From Clostridium sp. Marseille-Q2269 (lineage in GTDB: Bacteria; Bacillota; Clostridia; Clostridiales; Clostridiaceae), in the NCBI RefSeq assembly GCF_943736985.1, contig NZ_CALSFS010000001.1:744001-808000 (forward strand): a DNA stretch of 64,000 nucleotides, given 5' to 3'. A model generated the notes under the pieces. That model was given only the letters and a program-made list of their open reading frames with translations. It was not told where the DNA came from and did not search any database. Position numbers and translations under genes: made by a program. Positions 19,101 through 27,436 of the stretch are shown piece after piece (the stretch's first letter is position 1; each line of letters starts with the position of its first letter).

Positions 19101-19129
19101 ATTATAATGTTATAACATTTATAAGTCAA
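19101..19129 (-). promoter_or_regulatory. sigma-A promoter with GntR operator in its spacer (PTS operon)
   Basis: On the minus strand there is a -35 box TTGACT (19124-19129), a 17-bp spacer and a perfect -10 TATAAT (19101-19106). The 14-bp palindrome AATGTTATAACATT (19106-19119) fills most of the spacer and touches the -10 box. A protein bound there would exclude RNA polymerase, the arrangement expected for a repressor. It is 30 bp upstream of the IIA start. Confidence 0.9.
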
Positions 19130-19188
19130 CAATATTTTTATCGTTTTTTAGTATTTTTTTAGTATTGTATAAAAAAATTAAAACAATA

Positions 19189-19899
19189 CTAATTTAAATC
19201 CACAGTTATTGTATATCCGTCTGCAATGTATCTTGAATAAGTTAATTCAACTGGTATATCATTAGAAAATCCATATTTTTTTCTAGTTATTATAGCCTTT
19301 TTCTCTTCCAGCTGAAAAATTTCTTTATCTTCTTCATTAGAAATTATTGCTGAAATCTCTTCTTTTCCTGATGTAATGGGATATCCTTTATCAGATAATA
19401 GTTTATAAAAAGATTCTTTAAAATTATCTTCAACAGTTAATGAAACTTGAGGATTAATAAAGTGTCTAAATAACACAACAATTTTATTATCAACTTCTAC
19501 AATCCTTTTCATCATAATTAATGTATCTGTTTCTTTAATATTAAAATATTCTGCTACCTCTTTTGGTGGATTTATAAGTTTAGCATCTATAAATTTTTTT
19601 TGTGCTCTCTCTCCTTTTTCTTCTAATGTTACAAAGGATGATTTCATAGAAGTTGAAACATCTTCTCTTTTTTGTACTATAGTACCTTTTCCTCTTTTTC
19701 TTACTATATAACCTTCATTAACAAGACAATCTAAAGCCTGCCTCATGGTTATTCTTGAAACCCCAAATTTCTCTATCAATTGCATTTCTGGAGGTAATGT
19801 ATCCCCTACTTTATATTCATTATTTTTTATATCTTCTCTTATAATATCTGCTACTTGACTCCATAGTGGTTTAGCTCCAATATTATGATCTAAAATCAT
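19189..19899 (-). CDS. GntR-family transcriptional regulator with UTRA ligand domain
   Basis: This 236-residue protein has an N-terminal winged helix-turn-helix (about 8-75, including FGVSRITMRQALDCLVNEGYI) and a C-terminal UTRA effector domain (about 95-236). Proteins of this HutC-like subfamily are usually repressors released by a sugar phosphate. It lies 120 bp upstream of the mannose-class PTS operon. A 14-bp palindrome found before that operon, before the isomerase operon and before this gene is the obvious binding site. The inducer is not known; a hexose phosphate such as mannose-6-phosphate is inference. Confidence 0.9.
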   Translation of the reverse strand: MILDHNIGAKPLWSQVADIIREDIKNNEYKVGDTLPPEMQLIEKFGVSRITMRQALDCLVNEGYIVRKRGKGTIVQKREDVSTSMKSSFVTLEEKGERAQKKFIDAKLINPPKEVAEYFNIKETDTLIMMKRIVEVDNKIVVLFRHFINPQVSLTVEDNFKESFYKLLSDKGYPITSGKEEISAIISNEEDKEIFQLEEKKAIITRKKYGFSNDIPVELTYSRYIADGYTITVDLN

Positions 19900-19961
19900 A
19901 TATACTCCCCTTTCCTATGTCTATAAGCATATTATATCATATAAAATTACAAATTACTAAT

Positions 19962-19975
19962 AATGTTATAACATT
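19962..19975 (-). promoter_or_regulatory. GntR operator copy upstream of its own gene
   Basis: A third exact AATGTTATAACATT palindrome, 63 bp upstream of the regulator's start codon and upstream of a TATAAT at about 19933-19938. This position suggests autoregulation. Confidence 0.75.
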
Positions 19976-20157
19976 TAGTTTTATAATAATTAACTCTATC
20001 CATAGTTATATAACTTCGATATAAACTAAATTTTTCATTTAATTGAACATAATCTTTTACTAAATAATAACTAGCAATATTATATATGTATAATATTTAA
20101 TACCTTTAAGTTTGTACTTTAAAAGATCATTTATTTTTAATAAAAATTTTTTAAAAA

Positions 20158-20195
20158 AACTATAACCAAAATTAGTATTAATTCTAGTTATAGTT
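20158..20195 (-). terminator. Hairpin downstream of asrC, diverged copy of the ROK kinase terminator
   Basis: A 9-bp stem (AACTATAAC at 20158-20166 with GTTATAGTT at 20187-20195) followed on the minus strand by TTTTTTTAAAAAATTTTT. It resembles the terminator at 5277-5314, with a base-pair change conserved on both sides of the stem. It now lies 95 bp beyond asrC and probably ends that operon. Confidence 0.7.
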
Positions 20196-20201
20196 AATTA
20201 T

Positions 20202-20262
20202 CTATTTTAATTCTTTTGCTAATACACCGGCACCTATAAGACCAGTATCCGCTAATTTTAGT
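20202..20262 (-). pseudogene. Relic of a ROK kinase 3' end
   Basis: The minus strand still encodes KLADTGLIGAGVLAKELK followed by a stop. This matches the C-terminus of the ROK kinase at 5321-6214 except for an in-frame 12-bp deletion (four residues, IGDD). At DNA level the two copies are almost identical for over 50 bases either side of the stop. Nothing recognisable of the gene survives upstream. It is a remnant of a duplicated or rearranged kinase gene. Confidence 0.8.
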
Positions 20263-20289
20263 GTAATTTATATTACTATGCCAATATAA

Positions 20290-21255
20290 TTATCTATACT
20301 TTATTCCTGCCCAATTTATATTTGGTGCTAATTCTGCCTTTTCCTTTAATGTTACATCTTTTAATGCCCATTTCTTAAATTCTTGATACCCTGTTCTATC
20401 CACAATATATCCTATATGCTCCTTTCCTCCTGGAGCATCTTTATCTATATACTTATCTATATAATCATAAGTATTTACTATTATTTTTATTATGCTGTCT
20501 TCATCTACCCACTTTATAAAATCTTCTGCTAGTCTAGGATTTTTCTTTCCTGATCTTCCCATTATAGCTAATCTATAATACTTTTCACTACTTCGAGTCC
20601 ATGCTGCCGTTGGGCATTTACCTACACATTCTCCACAGCCTATACATTTTTCATGATCTCTTATAACTTTAAAATTTTCAAATCTTAATGCTCCTGTGGC
20701 TCTTTTCTGGCAATTATCAACACATGCTCTACATCCTATGCATCTATATTTATCATACTCAGGTTCTGTCATTCCCAATATTCCAAAGTCGTGCATTCTA
20801 GCCTTTATACAGTCATTTGGACATCCTGTAAGAGCTACTTTTACATGATAATCATTAGGGAATATAGCATCTTCTATTTTTTTAGCAAACTCTGTAGTGT
20901 TATAGTTTGCAAAAGGACATACCTTGTTTCCTATACATGATGTTACATTTCTTGTTCCTGCCGCTGTATATCCTTTATCTTTTTCATCTTGATTTATATT
21001 TAACCCTTCTATAACTGGCTGTATTAATTTATTTATTTCATCCATTTTATCAAAATCTAAATCTGGAATTTCAAAACCCTGTCTTGTGGTTACATGAACT
21101 TTTCCATTACCATATTGCTCAGCTATTTTAGCTAATATAGCAAAATATTTTACTGGTAAGTCTCCGCCTGGAACTCTTACTCTTAAAGCTGTTTTCCCTC
21201 TATGTTTTGTAACTCTAAATGCATTCTTTTTTATAGCCTTAGTATTAATATCCAT
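20290..21255 (-). CDS. asrC: Anaerobic sulfite reductase subunit C (siroheme catalytic subunit)
   Basis: This 321-residue catalytic subunit reduces sulfite to sulfide in the cytoplasm. The siroheme-[4Fe-4S] cysteines are visible as Cys107/Cys113 (SCIGNKVCPF) and Cys145/Cys149 (TGCPNDC), and the substrate-side TTRQGFEIPD precedes them (56-65). Two ferredoxin-type [4Fe-4S] motifs follow (CIGCRACVDNC from 172 and CIGCGECVGKC from 204). It is the last gene of the FNT-asrA-asrB-asrC operon, 14 bp after asrB. Length and order match the Salmonella and clostridial AsrC. Confidence 0.95.
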   Translation of the reverse strand: MDINTKAIKKNAFRVTKHRGKTALRVRVPGGDLPVKYFAILAKIAEQYGNGKVHVTTRQGFEIPDLDFDKMDEINKLIQPVIEGLNINQDEKDKGYTAAGTRNVTSCIGNKVCPFANYNTTEFAKKIEDAIFPNDYHVKVALTGCPNDCIKARMHDFGILGMTEPEYDKYRCIGCRACVDNCQKRATGALRFENFKVIRDHEKCIGCGECVGKCPTAAWTRSSEKYYRLAIMGRSGKKNPRLAEDFIKWVDEDSIIKIIVNTYDYIDKYIDKDAPGGKEHIGYIVDRTGYQEFKKWALKDVTLKEKAELAPNINWAGIKYR

Positions 21256-21269
21256 TTAAAATCTCCCCC

Positions 21270-22067
21270 CTAATCTATAAGAGTCTTCCCTTTTACATAA
21301 TTAAAAACTGGTCCTTCTAAGCAAATATAAGTATCATCTATTTTACAATGACCACATTTTCCAAGCCCACAACACATTTTTCTTTCTTGAGATATCCATA
21401 TATTTTCTTCTTTTATTCCTAGTTTTAAAAACTCTACCACTGCAAATTTCATCATTATAGGTGGTCCTACTACTATAACTTGTACATTTTCCTTATCTTT
21501 TATATCTAACTGTGGAATATATTTAGTTACAAGTCCTGTATTCCCCTCATAACCTTCATCTGCCACATCCAATGTTACAGTTACATTTATATTTTCTTTC
21601 CATTTTTCTATATCTTCTTTAAACAATATGTTGTTTATAGTTTTAAATCCAACTATAAGATTAAAATCTTTGCACTCTTTAGAATTCTTTGAGAAATAAT
21701 CCATTATTCCTTTAACTGGTGCCAATCCTGTACCACCTGCTACCACAACTATTTCTTTATTTTTGTAATTATCTAGATTAAATCCATTACCATAAGGACC
21801 TCTTAAAAATAGATTTTGTCCAATATTATAATTATAGATTTCATCTGTAACTACACCCACTCTTCTTATAGTTAAATCTACATATCCTTCTCCTATTTCA
21901 CATACAGATATAGGTGCTTCTCCATACTTAGGTAATGATACTTCAAAAAATTGTCCTGGTTTTACTTCTCCTATATAAGACATTCTAAAGGTATATTCTA
22001 TATCGGTATGTTTTTTGATATCTAATATTTCAGATTTAAAAGGCATATACACATTATTTGCATTCAT
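21270..22067 (-). CDS. asrB: Anaerobic sulfite reductase subunit B (FAD/NAD(P)H reductase)
   Basis: A 265-residue flavoprotein that passes electrons from NAD(P)H to the sulfite reductase. It has a flavin-binding beta-barrel with IRRVGVV (about 67-73), a nucleotide-binding part with VVAGGTGLAPVKG, and a C-terminal [2Fe-2S] cysteine cluster (ERKMCCGLGKCGHC). It overlaps the end of asrA by 14 bp and is followed by asrC after 14 bp, so the three are translated together. Confidence 0.95.
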   Translation of the reverse strand: MNANNVYMPFKSEILDIKKHTDIEYTFRMSYIGEVKPGQFFEVSLPKYGEAPISVCEIGEGYVDLTIRRVGVVTDEIYNYNIGQNLFLRGPYGNGFNLDNYKNKEIVVVAGGTGLAPVKGIMDYFSKNSKECKDFNLIVGFKTINNILFKEDIEKWKENINVTVTLDVADEGYEGNTGLVTKYIPQLDIKDKENVQVIVVGPPIMMKFAVVEFLKLGIKEENIWISQERKMCCGLGKCGHCKIDDTYICLEGPVFNYVKGKTLID

Positions 22068-23082
22068 TAGAATTCACCTCTTCTACCAAATTTGAAAGTT
22101 TATTTATACAATTTGAAAAAGATATATATTCTGGACAGGCATCATCACATCTACCACATCCTACACACATATGATATCCAAATCTCTTTTTATAGTCATT
22201 TATCTTGTGCATAACCTTAAATCTCATTCTTTGCCCTTTATCTATTCTAAATCCATGACCTCCAGCCATATTAGTGTATCCATCTATTTGACAAGAAGCC
22301 CATACCCTTCTTCTCTCTCCCGATTTATCATTATCTTTGTAGAATATATCCTGCATAGTGAAACAAGTACACGTTGGGCATACAAAGTTACATCTTCCAC
22401 AGGCTATACATCTTTTAGAGTATTCATTCCAAAAATCCAAATTTACTATTTTAGATAACTCAATTTTATCTGATATATTTACTTTAATTTTATTTTCTTT
22501 AACAAATTTTGGCTGTACCTGAAGGTTTTCTTCTATTTCCACTTCATGAAAATATTTTTCTAAAGAATTATCTTTAATGTCTACATATACATTTTCTTCA
22601 TTTATATTTATTCCTAAATTATAGTCTTCTGATTTATTAGTTCCCATAGAAACGCAAAAGCAATTTTCAAAGCTTTCACTACATCCCATAACTACAAATT
22701 TAACTCTTTCTCTTATAGCTTCATAATAAGGATCTTCTGCTCCATTTTTTAAATATATCTCATCTATCCTTTTTAATCCATGTAGATCACAACTTCTCAA
22801 AAATATGAGTATATTTTCCTTATCTGTCTTAGGTTCCATCCAATTATCCTCTGTGAAATAGAACAATGTTTGTGTTATTGGCAACACTACTTCTTTAAAT
22901 GAAAAATTGGACTTTTCTTTGAAATTTATTTCTTCTACAGATTCTATTTCTTTATATCTTATAGAATCTGTATCTGAAAAAGTACCTTTTCCTTTTAAAG
23001 TAACTGGTGCATAAACTTTAAAATCCCTTTTTAAAGCTTTTAGTGCATTATCAAAATTTTCTTTTTTAATTTTAAAACCCAT
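22054..23082 (-). CDS. asrA: Anaerobic sulfite reductase subunit A (iron-sulfur subunit)
   Basis: About 342 residues from the ATG at 23082 (MGFKIKKENF), which has AAGGGG about 8 nt upstream; an in-frame GTG three codons earlier is less likely. Two [4Fe-4S] ferredoxin motifs lie near the C-terminus (CIACGRCNFVCPTC and CVGCGRCDDACP). AsrA carries electrons within the AsrABC complex. It lies 18 bp after the FNT channel gene and overlaps asrB. Confidence 0.94.
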   Translation of the reverse strand: MGFKIKKENFDNALKALKRDFKVYAPVTLKGKGTFSDTDSIRYKEIESVEEINFKEKSNFSFKEVVLPITQTLFYFTEDNWMEPKTDKENILIFLRSCDLHGLKRIDEIYLKNGAEDPYYEAIRERVKFVVMGCSESFENCFCVSMGTNKSEDYNLGININEENVYVDIKDNSLEKYFHEVEIEENLQVQPKFVKENKIKVNISDKIELSKIVNLDFWNEYSKRCIACGRCNFVCPTCTCFTMQDIFYKDNDKSGERRRVWASCQIDGYTNMAGGHGFRIDKGQRMRFKVMHKINDYKKRFGYHMCVGCGRCDDACPEYISFSNCINKLSNLVEEVNSNECK

Positions 23083-23100
23083 TATTTTCACCCCTTAAAA

Positions 23101-23865
23101 CTATTTTTTTGATATTTTATAATAAGATAATCCTACAAATAAAGCTCCACCTATAATGTTTCCTAAGGTAACAAAAATCAAATTATGGGCTAATCCACCT
23201 ATGGATACTCCTACTCCATGTGGTATAAATAAAGCTATAGAAAGTAGTGTCATATTTGCCACACTATGTTCAAATCCTGATGAAATAAATGCAAATAAGC
23301 ACCAGAATATTATTATAAGCTTTCCTACCTCTTCTTTCATTTTTAAACTACACCATACAGCCAAGCATACTAAAATATTACACAATACTCCCCTTAGTAA
23401 TAATTCCATTGGTGGTAGCGTCATTTTTGTTTGTGCTACTTTTAAAATAAATTTACCTACAGCTCCTTTTGCTAATCCTGTATTAACAAATATTAAAGCT
23501 AAAACCATAGATCCTATTAAATTTCCTATAAAACTAAAAACCCATATATTTAATGTATCTTTCCATGTAGTTTTTTTATTTAAAGTTCCTATAGTCATGA
23601 CCATATTATTTCCTGTAAAAAGTTCTGATCCTGCCATTATTACAAGGCTTAAGGCTATACCAAAAGATAATCCCATAATAAGCTTTACATAAAGAGATTT
23701 ACTTTGAGTTAGATCTCCCCCCAATGTGAATATAAGTATGATACCTATGCCCACATAAATTCCTGCAAGTGCAGAAGATATTAAATATCCCACTTTATTA
23801 TTTTTTAGTAAATTTACTTTGCCTTCTGCTGCATTACTGATTTTGTTAATTTCTTCACTATACAT
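23101..23865 (-). CDS. Formate/nitrite transporter family channel, probable hydrosulfide/sulfite channel
   Basis: A 254-residue member of the FNT (FocA/NirC) family with six hydrophobic segments and family features such as GSELFTGNN and NILVCLAVW. It is the first gene of the operon, directly before asrA. In C. difficile an FNT channel encoded with sulfite reductase genes conducts hydrosulfide (HSC/FNT3), so export of the HS- product is the likely job; nitrite or sulfite uptake is an alternative. Substrate is inferred from the neighbours, not read from the sequence. Confidence 0.85.
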   Translation of the reverse strand: MYSEEINKISNAAEGKVNLLKNNKVGYLISSALAGIYVGIGIILIFTLGGDLTQSKSLYVKLIMGLSFGIALSLVIMAGSELFTGNNMVMTIGTLNKKTTWKDTLNIWVFSFIGNLIGSMVLALIFVNTGLAKGAVGKFILKVAQTKMTLPPMELLLRGVLCNILVCLAVWCSLKMKEEVGKLIIIFWCLFAFISSGFEHSVANMTLLSIALFIPHGVGVSIGGLAHNLIFVTLGNIIGGALFVGLSYYKISKK

Positions 23866-23896
23866 AACCTACCATCTCCTTTTATTCTTTTAATAA

Positions 23897-23975
23897 ATTA
23901 TACAAACTGTATTATTGCTTTATAATTAATTTTACAGTGGTAACTAAAAAAAGTATGTGATAAATATCACATACT
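23897..23975 (-). promoter_or_regulatory. Crp-like operator and extended -10 promoter of the FNT-asr operon
   Basis: A perfect palindrome at 23952-23975 contains TGTGATAAATATCACA, matching the TGTGA-N6-TCACA consensus of Crp-type regulators. About 60 bp downstream on the minus strand is TGTATAAT, an extended -10 (23897-23904), placing the operator centre near -72, a class I activator position. The Crp/Fnr-type gene is immediately adjacent. The same palindrome also looks like that gene's terminator. Confidence 0.6.
23952..23975 (-). terminator. Hairpin overlapping the stop codon of the Crp/Fnr-type gene
   Basis: Arms 23952-23961 and 23966-23975 form a 10-bp stem with a 4-nt loop, followed on the minus strand by a run of seven T. 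The TGA stop (23967-23969) lies inside the hairpin. It fits an intrinsic terminator, while its sequence also fits a Crp-type operator. Confidence 0.65.
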
Positions 23976-24656
23976 CTTAAAAAATTCTGACAACTTATTT
24001 CTATCTTTAATTATTATTTTTTTACCTTCATAATATATTAATTCTCTATTTTTTAGTTCTTTTAATGCTCTAGATATAGTCTCTCTTGAACTTCCTAACA
24101 TTTCTGAAAGATAAGTTACTGTTATATTTAGCTTTATAACTTCTCCATTTTCTTTATCCTCACCATAATCTTTAGCTAATTTCCATAACTTAGCCGCTAC
24201 CCTTTTTTCAATTTTAAGAGGCACTGTATTTTTTAGTTGTCTATACATTCTTCTTATTTTATTAGTCATTGAAAACATTACTTCTTGTGTAAAATCAAAG
24301 TTTTTCTGCATTATATGTAAAAAGTCTCTTCTCTTTATTGATAAAATTTTGCTATTTTCAAATCCTTCACAACATATAGATGCTGCTTTTTTATCTAATA
24401 TAACCTCATTTATAATTTTACCTTCATCTATTATAAATATTATTCTTTTCTGACCATTTTCTGAATTTCTGTATAGTGTAACTTTTCCCTCTAGAAGTAT
24501 ATATACAGTATCTATATAATCTCTTTCATAAAATAAAACTTCTCCCTTTTTTAGATTTATTAATATAGCATTTTCTTCTATTATATCTAATTCTCTATTT
24601 TTAAGGGTAGAAAATATACTTAAATTTTTTATTTTATTCTTTGTTGATCCATTCAT
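23967..24656 (-). CDS. Crp/Fnr-family transcriptional regulator
   Basis: This 229-residue protein has an N-terminal cyclic-nucleotide-binding-like beta-barrel (about 20-120, with GEVLFYERDYIDTVYILLEG) and a C-terminal winged helix whose recognition part is SEMLGSSRETISRALKELK. Only one cysteine pair is evident in the sensor domain (ASICCEGF), so an Fnr-type N-terminal iron-sulfur cluster is not supported. It lies directly upstream of the FNT-asr operon and probably regulates sulfite reduction. The signal is unknown. Confidence 0.88.
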   Translation of the reverse strand: MNGSTKNKIKNLSIFSTLKNRELDIIEENAILINLKKGEVLFYERDYIDTVYILLEGKVTLYRNSENGQKRIIFIIDEGKIINEVILDKKAASICCEGFENSKILSIKRRDFLHIMQKNFDFTQEVMFSMTNKIRRMYRQLKNTVPLKIEKRVAAKLWKLAKDYGEDKENGEVIKLNITVTYLSEMLGSSRETISRALKELKNRELIYYEGKKIIIKDRNKLSEFFKSM

Positions 24657-24865
24657 AAGAATTAATCACTCCATTTTTTATGTTTATATATGGTTTACTG
24701 TAAGCACTTTTAATTTTTAACCTAATTATGTACTTTTAAATACCCACTGATAATTCTTATTTAAGTTATATATATTAAAATTATAAATTGCTTATTTTTA
24801 TTATAAATATCTATTTTACTTAAACATTTATACAAATATATTTTAGACCTATATTTTCCTATATT

Positions 24866-25387
24866 CTAATTTTCTATTCCTACTCTTGCAATTACCCCTT
24901 TTTTATAATAATGTTTTATTTCTTTCATTTCTGTTACCAAGTCAGCTTTTTTTATTATTTCTTCTTTTGCATATCTTCCTGTTAATATGACTTCTACTTT
25001 AGCATCTCTCTTATCTAGCACTTCTATTACTTCCTCTACATTAAATAATCCATAGTATAAAGCTATATTAATTTCATCCATAACAACTATATCATATTCA
25101 CCAGAAGTTAATATTTTTTCTATTTTTTTTAGACCCATTTGAGCCAATCTTATATCTTCTTCATCTGGTTTACCAAGTATAAATTTACCTTGTCCAAACT
25201 GTTCCACAGTGAAATTAGGCAATATGGTAGGGGCTTTTAATTCGCTGTAGTTCATTCCTTTTGTAAACTGTCCAAAGAAAACTTTTTTTCCTGCACAAAC
25301 CGCTCTTAATGAAATTCCTAAAGCTGCTGTAGTTTTGCCTTTTCCATTTCCTGTATAAACTTGTATGTATCCCTTTTCTGATTTCAT
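24866..25387 (-). CDS. cobO: Corrinoid adenosyltransferase
   Basis: A 173-residue CobA/CobO/BtuR-type ATP:cob(I)alamin adenosyltransferase, which adds the upper 5'-deoxyadenosyl ligand to corrinoids. The P-loop GNGKGKTT is at residues 13-20, and a Walker-B-like DIVVMDEINIAL lies near 100-111. Family members are 170-200 residues. It is the last gene on the left of the cobalamin cluster, 186 bp after the pduX-like gene. Confidence 0.93.
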   Translation of the reverse strand: MKSEKGYIQVYTGNGKGKTTAALGISLRAVCAGKKVFFGQFTKGMNYSELKAPTILPNFTVEQFGQGKFILGKPDEEDIRLAQMGLKKIEKILTSGEYDIVVMDEINIALYYGLFNVEEVIEVLDKRDAKVEVILTGRYAKEEIIKKADLVTEMKEIKHYYKKGVIARVGIEN

Positions 25388-25573
25388 AATTACACCTTCT
25401 TATTAATTTTATGTTATAGTTAATGTTTACTCTTGCTTCATATATATAATATTATTATAAAAAAACATATATTTATTAGTAAAACACAAAATTTTTATAA
25501 TAACTGTAATATTATGATTTAATAACTTTTAATATATTCAAATTATGTTTATTGGTATCTTAATTATCTAAAG

Positions 25574-26410
25574 CTATACATTCTTAATATTTAAAACCGT
25601 TTCTAAAGTATAGTTCTTAATATTTTTTATAGGAGTAAGCTTTTTTTTCACTCTCATTAAATCTTCTTTATTATCATATACTATTCCTAATGCATCACCA
25701 CTATGGCACCCTATTATGCCTAGTCCACCATTTCTATTTTTATATTCAGAAACTATATTAAAATAATCATAACTTAATCTATGGAAGTTTCTTTTTATAC
25801 TTTCCTCTGAAATTTTAGCTATATTTTTAATATCTTTTTTTTCTATACTTTTTGTTACATCAGGTATTAAATCTTCTATGGAATTCATTTTTTGTGGAAT
25901 ATTATTAAAATCTAAAGTATTTATAATTCTATTTCCTTGAAAAACTAATATATAGAATTTTATATATGGCCCTAATTTTTCTTTAAAGCTTCCATTTTTA
26001 TAATCAAACAGAGTAAATTCATCAAATATTATACTATCTGTTGGTTCTATTTTTAAACAATTCTTCTGTAGTTCTTCTATATAATAATTCTTTTTAAATA
26101 ATTGAGTCAATGCCTTATAAGTAGCACATAAATCTGCAGTACTACTAGCTAATCCCTTTCCTCTTGGAATTTTACTATTTATTTCTATATGTATATTATT
26201 TATATAATATGTATAACCCCAGTCTATAAGTATATTTTCTATAAATTTATTGGCTTTAATATTCTTGTATAATTTTTTTTGTTTTCTACTTTCAAATAAC
26301 CTGACATAAGTATATAGATTTATAGGGGAAGAAACCAATACAGGCTTTTCCCCTAAATTCCCTTGAAGTATTTCGCCGAAACTTCCTGGATATCTTGATG
26401 TAACTTCCAT
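25574..26410 (-). CDS. pduX: L-threonine kinase-like GHMP kinase (PduX type)
   Basis: A 278-residue GHMP-superfamily kinase. The ATP-binding motif PRGKGLASSTADL is in place and the N-terminus RYPGSFGEILQG is typical of PduX. PduX makes L-threonine O-3-phosphate, precursor of the aminopropanol linker of the cobalamin nucleotide loop; a cobalamin setting fits this. Other GHMP kinases are possible, but the location makes this the best call. Confidence 0.82.
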   Translation of the reverse strand: MEVTSRYPGSFGEILQGNLGEKPVLVSSPINLYTYVRLFESRKQKKLYKNIKANKFIENILIDWGYTYYINNIHIEINSKIPRGKGLASSTADLCATYKALTQLFKKNYYIEELQKNCLKIEPTDSIIFDEFTLFDYKNGSFKEKLGPYIKFYILVFQGNRIINTLDFNNIPQKMNSIEDLIPDVTKSIEKKDIKNIAKISEESIKRNFHRLSYDYFNIVSEYKNRNGGLGIIGCHSGDALGIVYDNKEDLMRVKKKLTPIKNIKNYTLETVLNIKNV

Positions 26411-26580
26411 GAAATATTCTCCTTAACATATATGGTATGCATTATTTTATAACTATGTTTCTTTAACCAATCTAAAATTTACCTGATAAGACTTTAATCA
26501 AGCAACTAGTAAATTTATAATACATCTATACTTGTGTTATAACAATTTATCCAATGATTATAAATATATAATTATACTTT

Positions 26581-27369
26581 TTATTGATCTATTTCTTCTT
26601 TTATATGATCTCTATATATTTTTTGGAATTCTTTATTGGAACCTAATCCTTTTAAATATAATTTTACATTAAATCCTTCTCTTTTTAAGATACTTTTCCA
26701 TGAATTTTCATCTTCTCCTGCCATATCATTATTAGCATGATCCCCTGCAACTAACATAAACGGCATTAATAATACATCTTTTACTTTATTTTCTTTTAAC
26801 TTTGGTATTACAGATTGTATAGAAGGATCACTTTCTACACTACAAAGATACATATTACAATTTATATGTTCTCTTAAATAATAATCAAATTGAAAATAAG
26901 CAGCATTAGCTGGATGTCCTGTTCCATGTCCCATAAGTATTACAGCTTCTTTATCATTCAACTTAGGTAATTGAGTTTTTAAAGCTTCTGTTGCTATCTT
27001 ATAGTCTTCATTTTTAAATAATAAAGGTTTTCCTAATTTTATTACCTTAAATTCGTCTTTAAATTTTTCAACAGCCTTCTCTATTTTCTCATATTCTTCT
27101 CCAAACATTATATGAAGAGGCTGAACTATTACCTCCTCATAACCTTGCTTTTTAAGTTCCTCTAACGCTTCCATAGGATTATTTATTTTTATATTATCTC
27201 TTTCATAAATTTTATTTATTATCATATAGGAAGTAAATGCCCTTTTTATATCATAACCTTCAAAGCTTTCTTTTATAAAATTCTCTGTACTTTCTATACA
27301 ATCCTTTAATGTTTCTTCATAACTAGTACCAAAACTCACCACTAGTATAGCTCTTTTGTTTTTACCCAT
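26581..27369 (-). CDS. cbiK: Sirohydrochlorin cobaltochelatase
   Basis: About 262 residues from the ATG at 27369 (MGKNKRAILVVSFGTSYEET), which has AGGAG 8 nt upstream; a longer in-frame start has no such site. CbiK inserts cobalt into sirohydrochlorin, the committed step of the anaerobic cobalamin route. The N-terminal VVSFGTS segment and the C-terminal LMPFMLVAGDHANNDMAG with metal-binding His are visible. It follows the ECF S component by 67 bp. Confidence 0.92.
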   Translation of the reverse strand: MGKNKRAILVVSFGTSYEETLKDCIESTENFIKESFEGYDIKRAFTSYMIINKIYERDNIKINNPMEALEELKKQGYEEVIVQPLHIMFGEEYEKIEKAVEKFKDEFKVIKLGKPLLFKNEDYKIATEALKTQLPKLNDKEAVILMGHGTGHPANAAYFQFDYYLREHINCNMYLCSVESDPSIQSVIPKLKENKVKDVLLMPFMLVAGDHANNDMAGEDENSWKSILKREGFNVKLYLKGLGSNKEFQKIYRDHIKEEIDQ

Positions 27370-27436
27370 ATATTTTCTCCTAACTTTTTGTACTATTATT
27401 AAACTTTCATATTTTCTAATAATCACTCACTATGTA

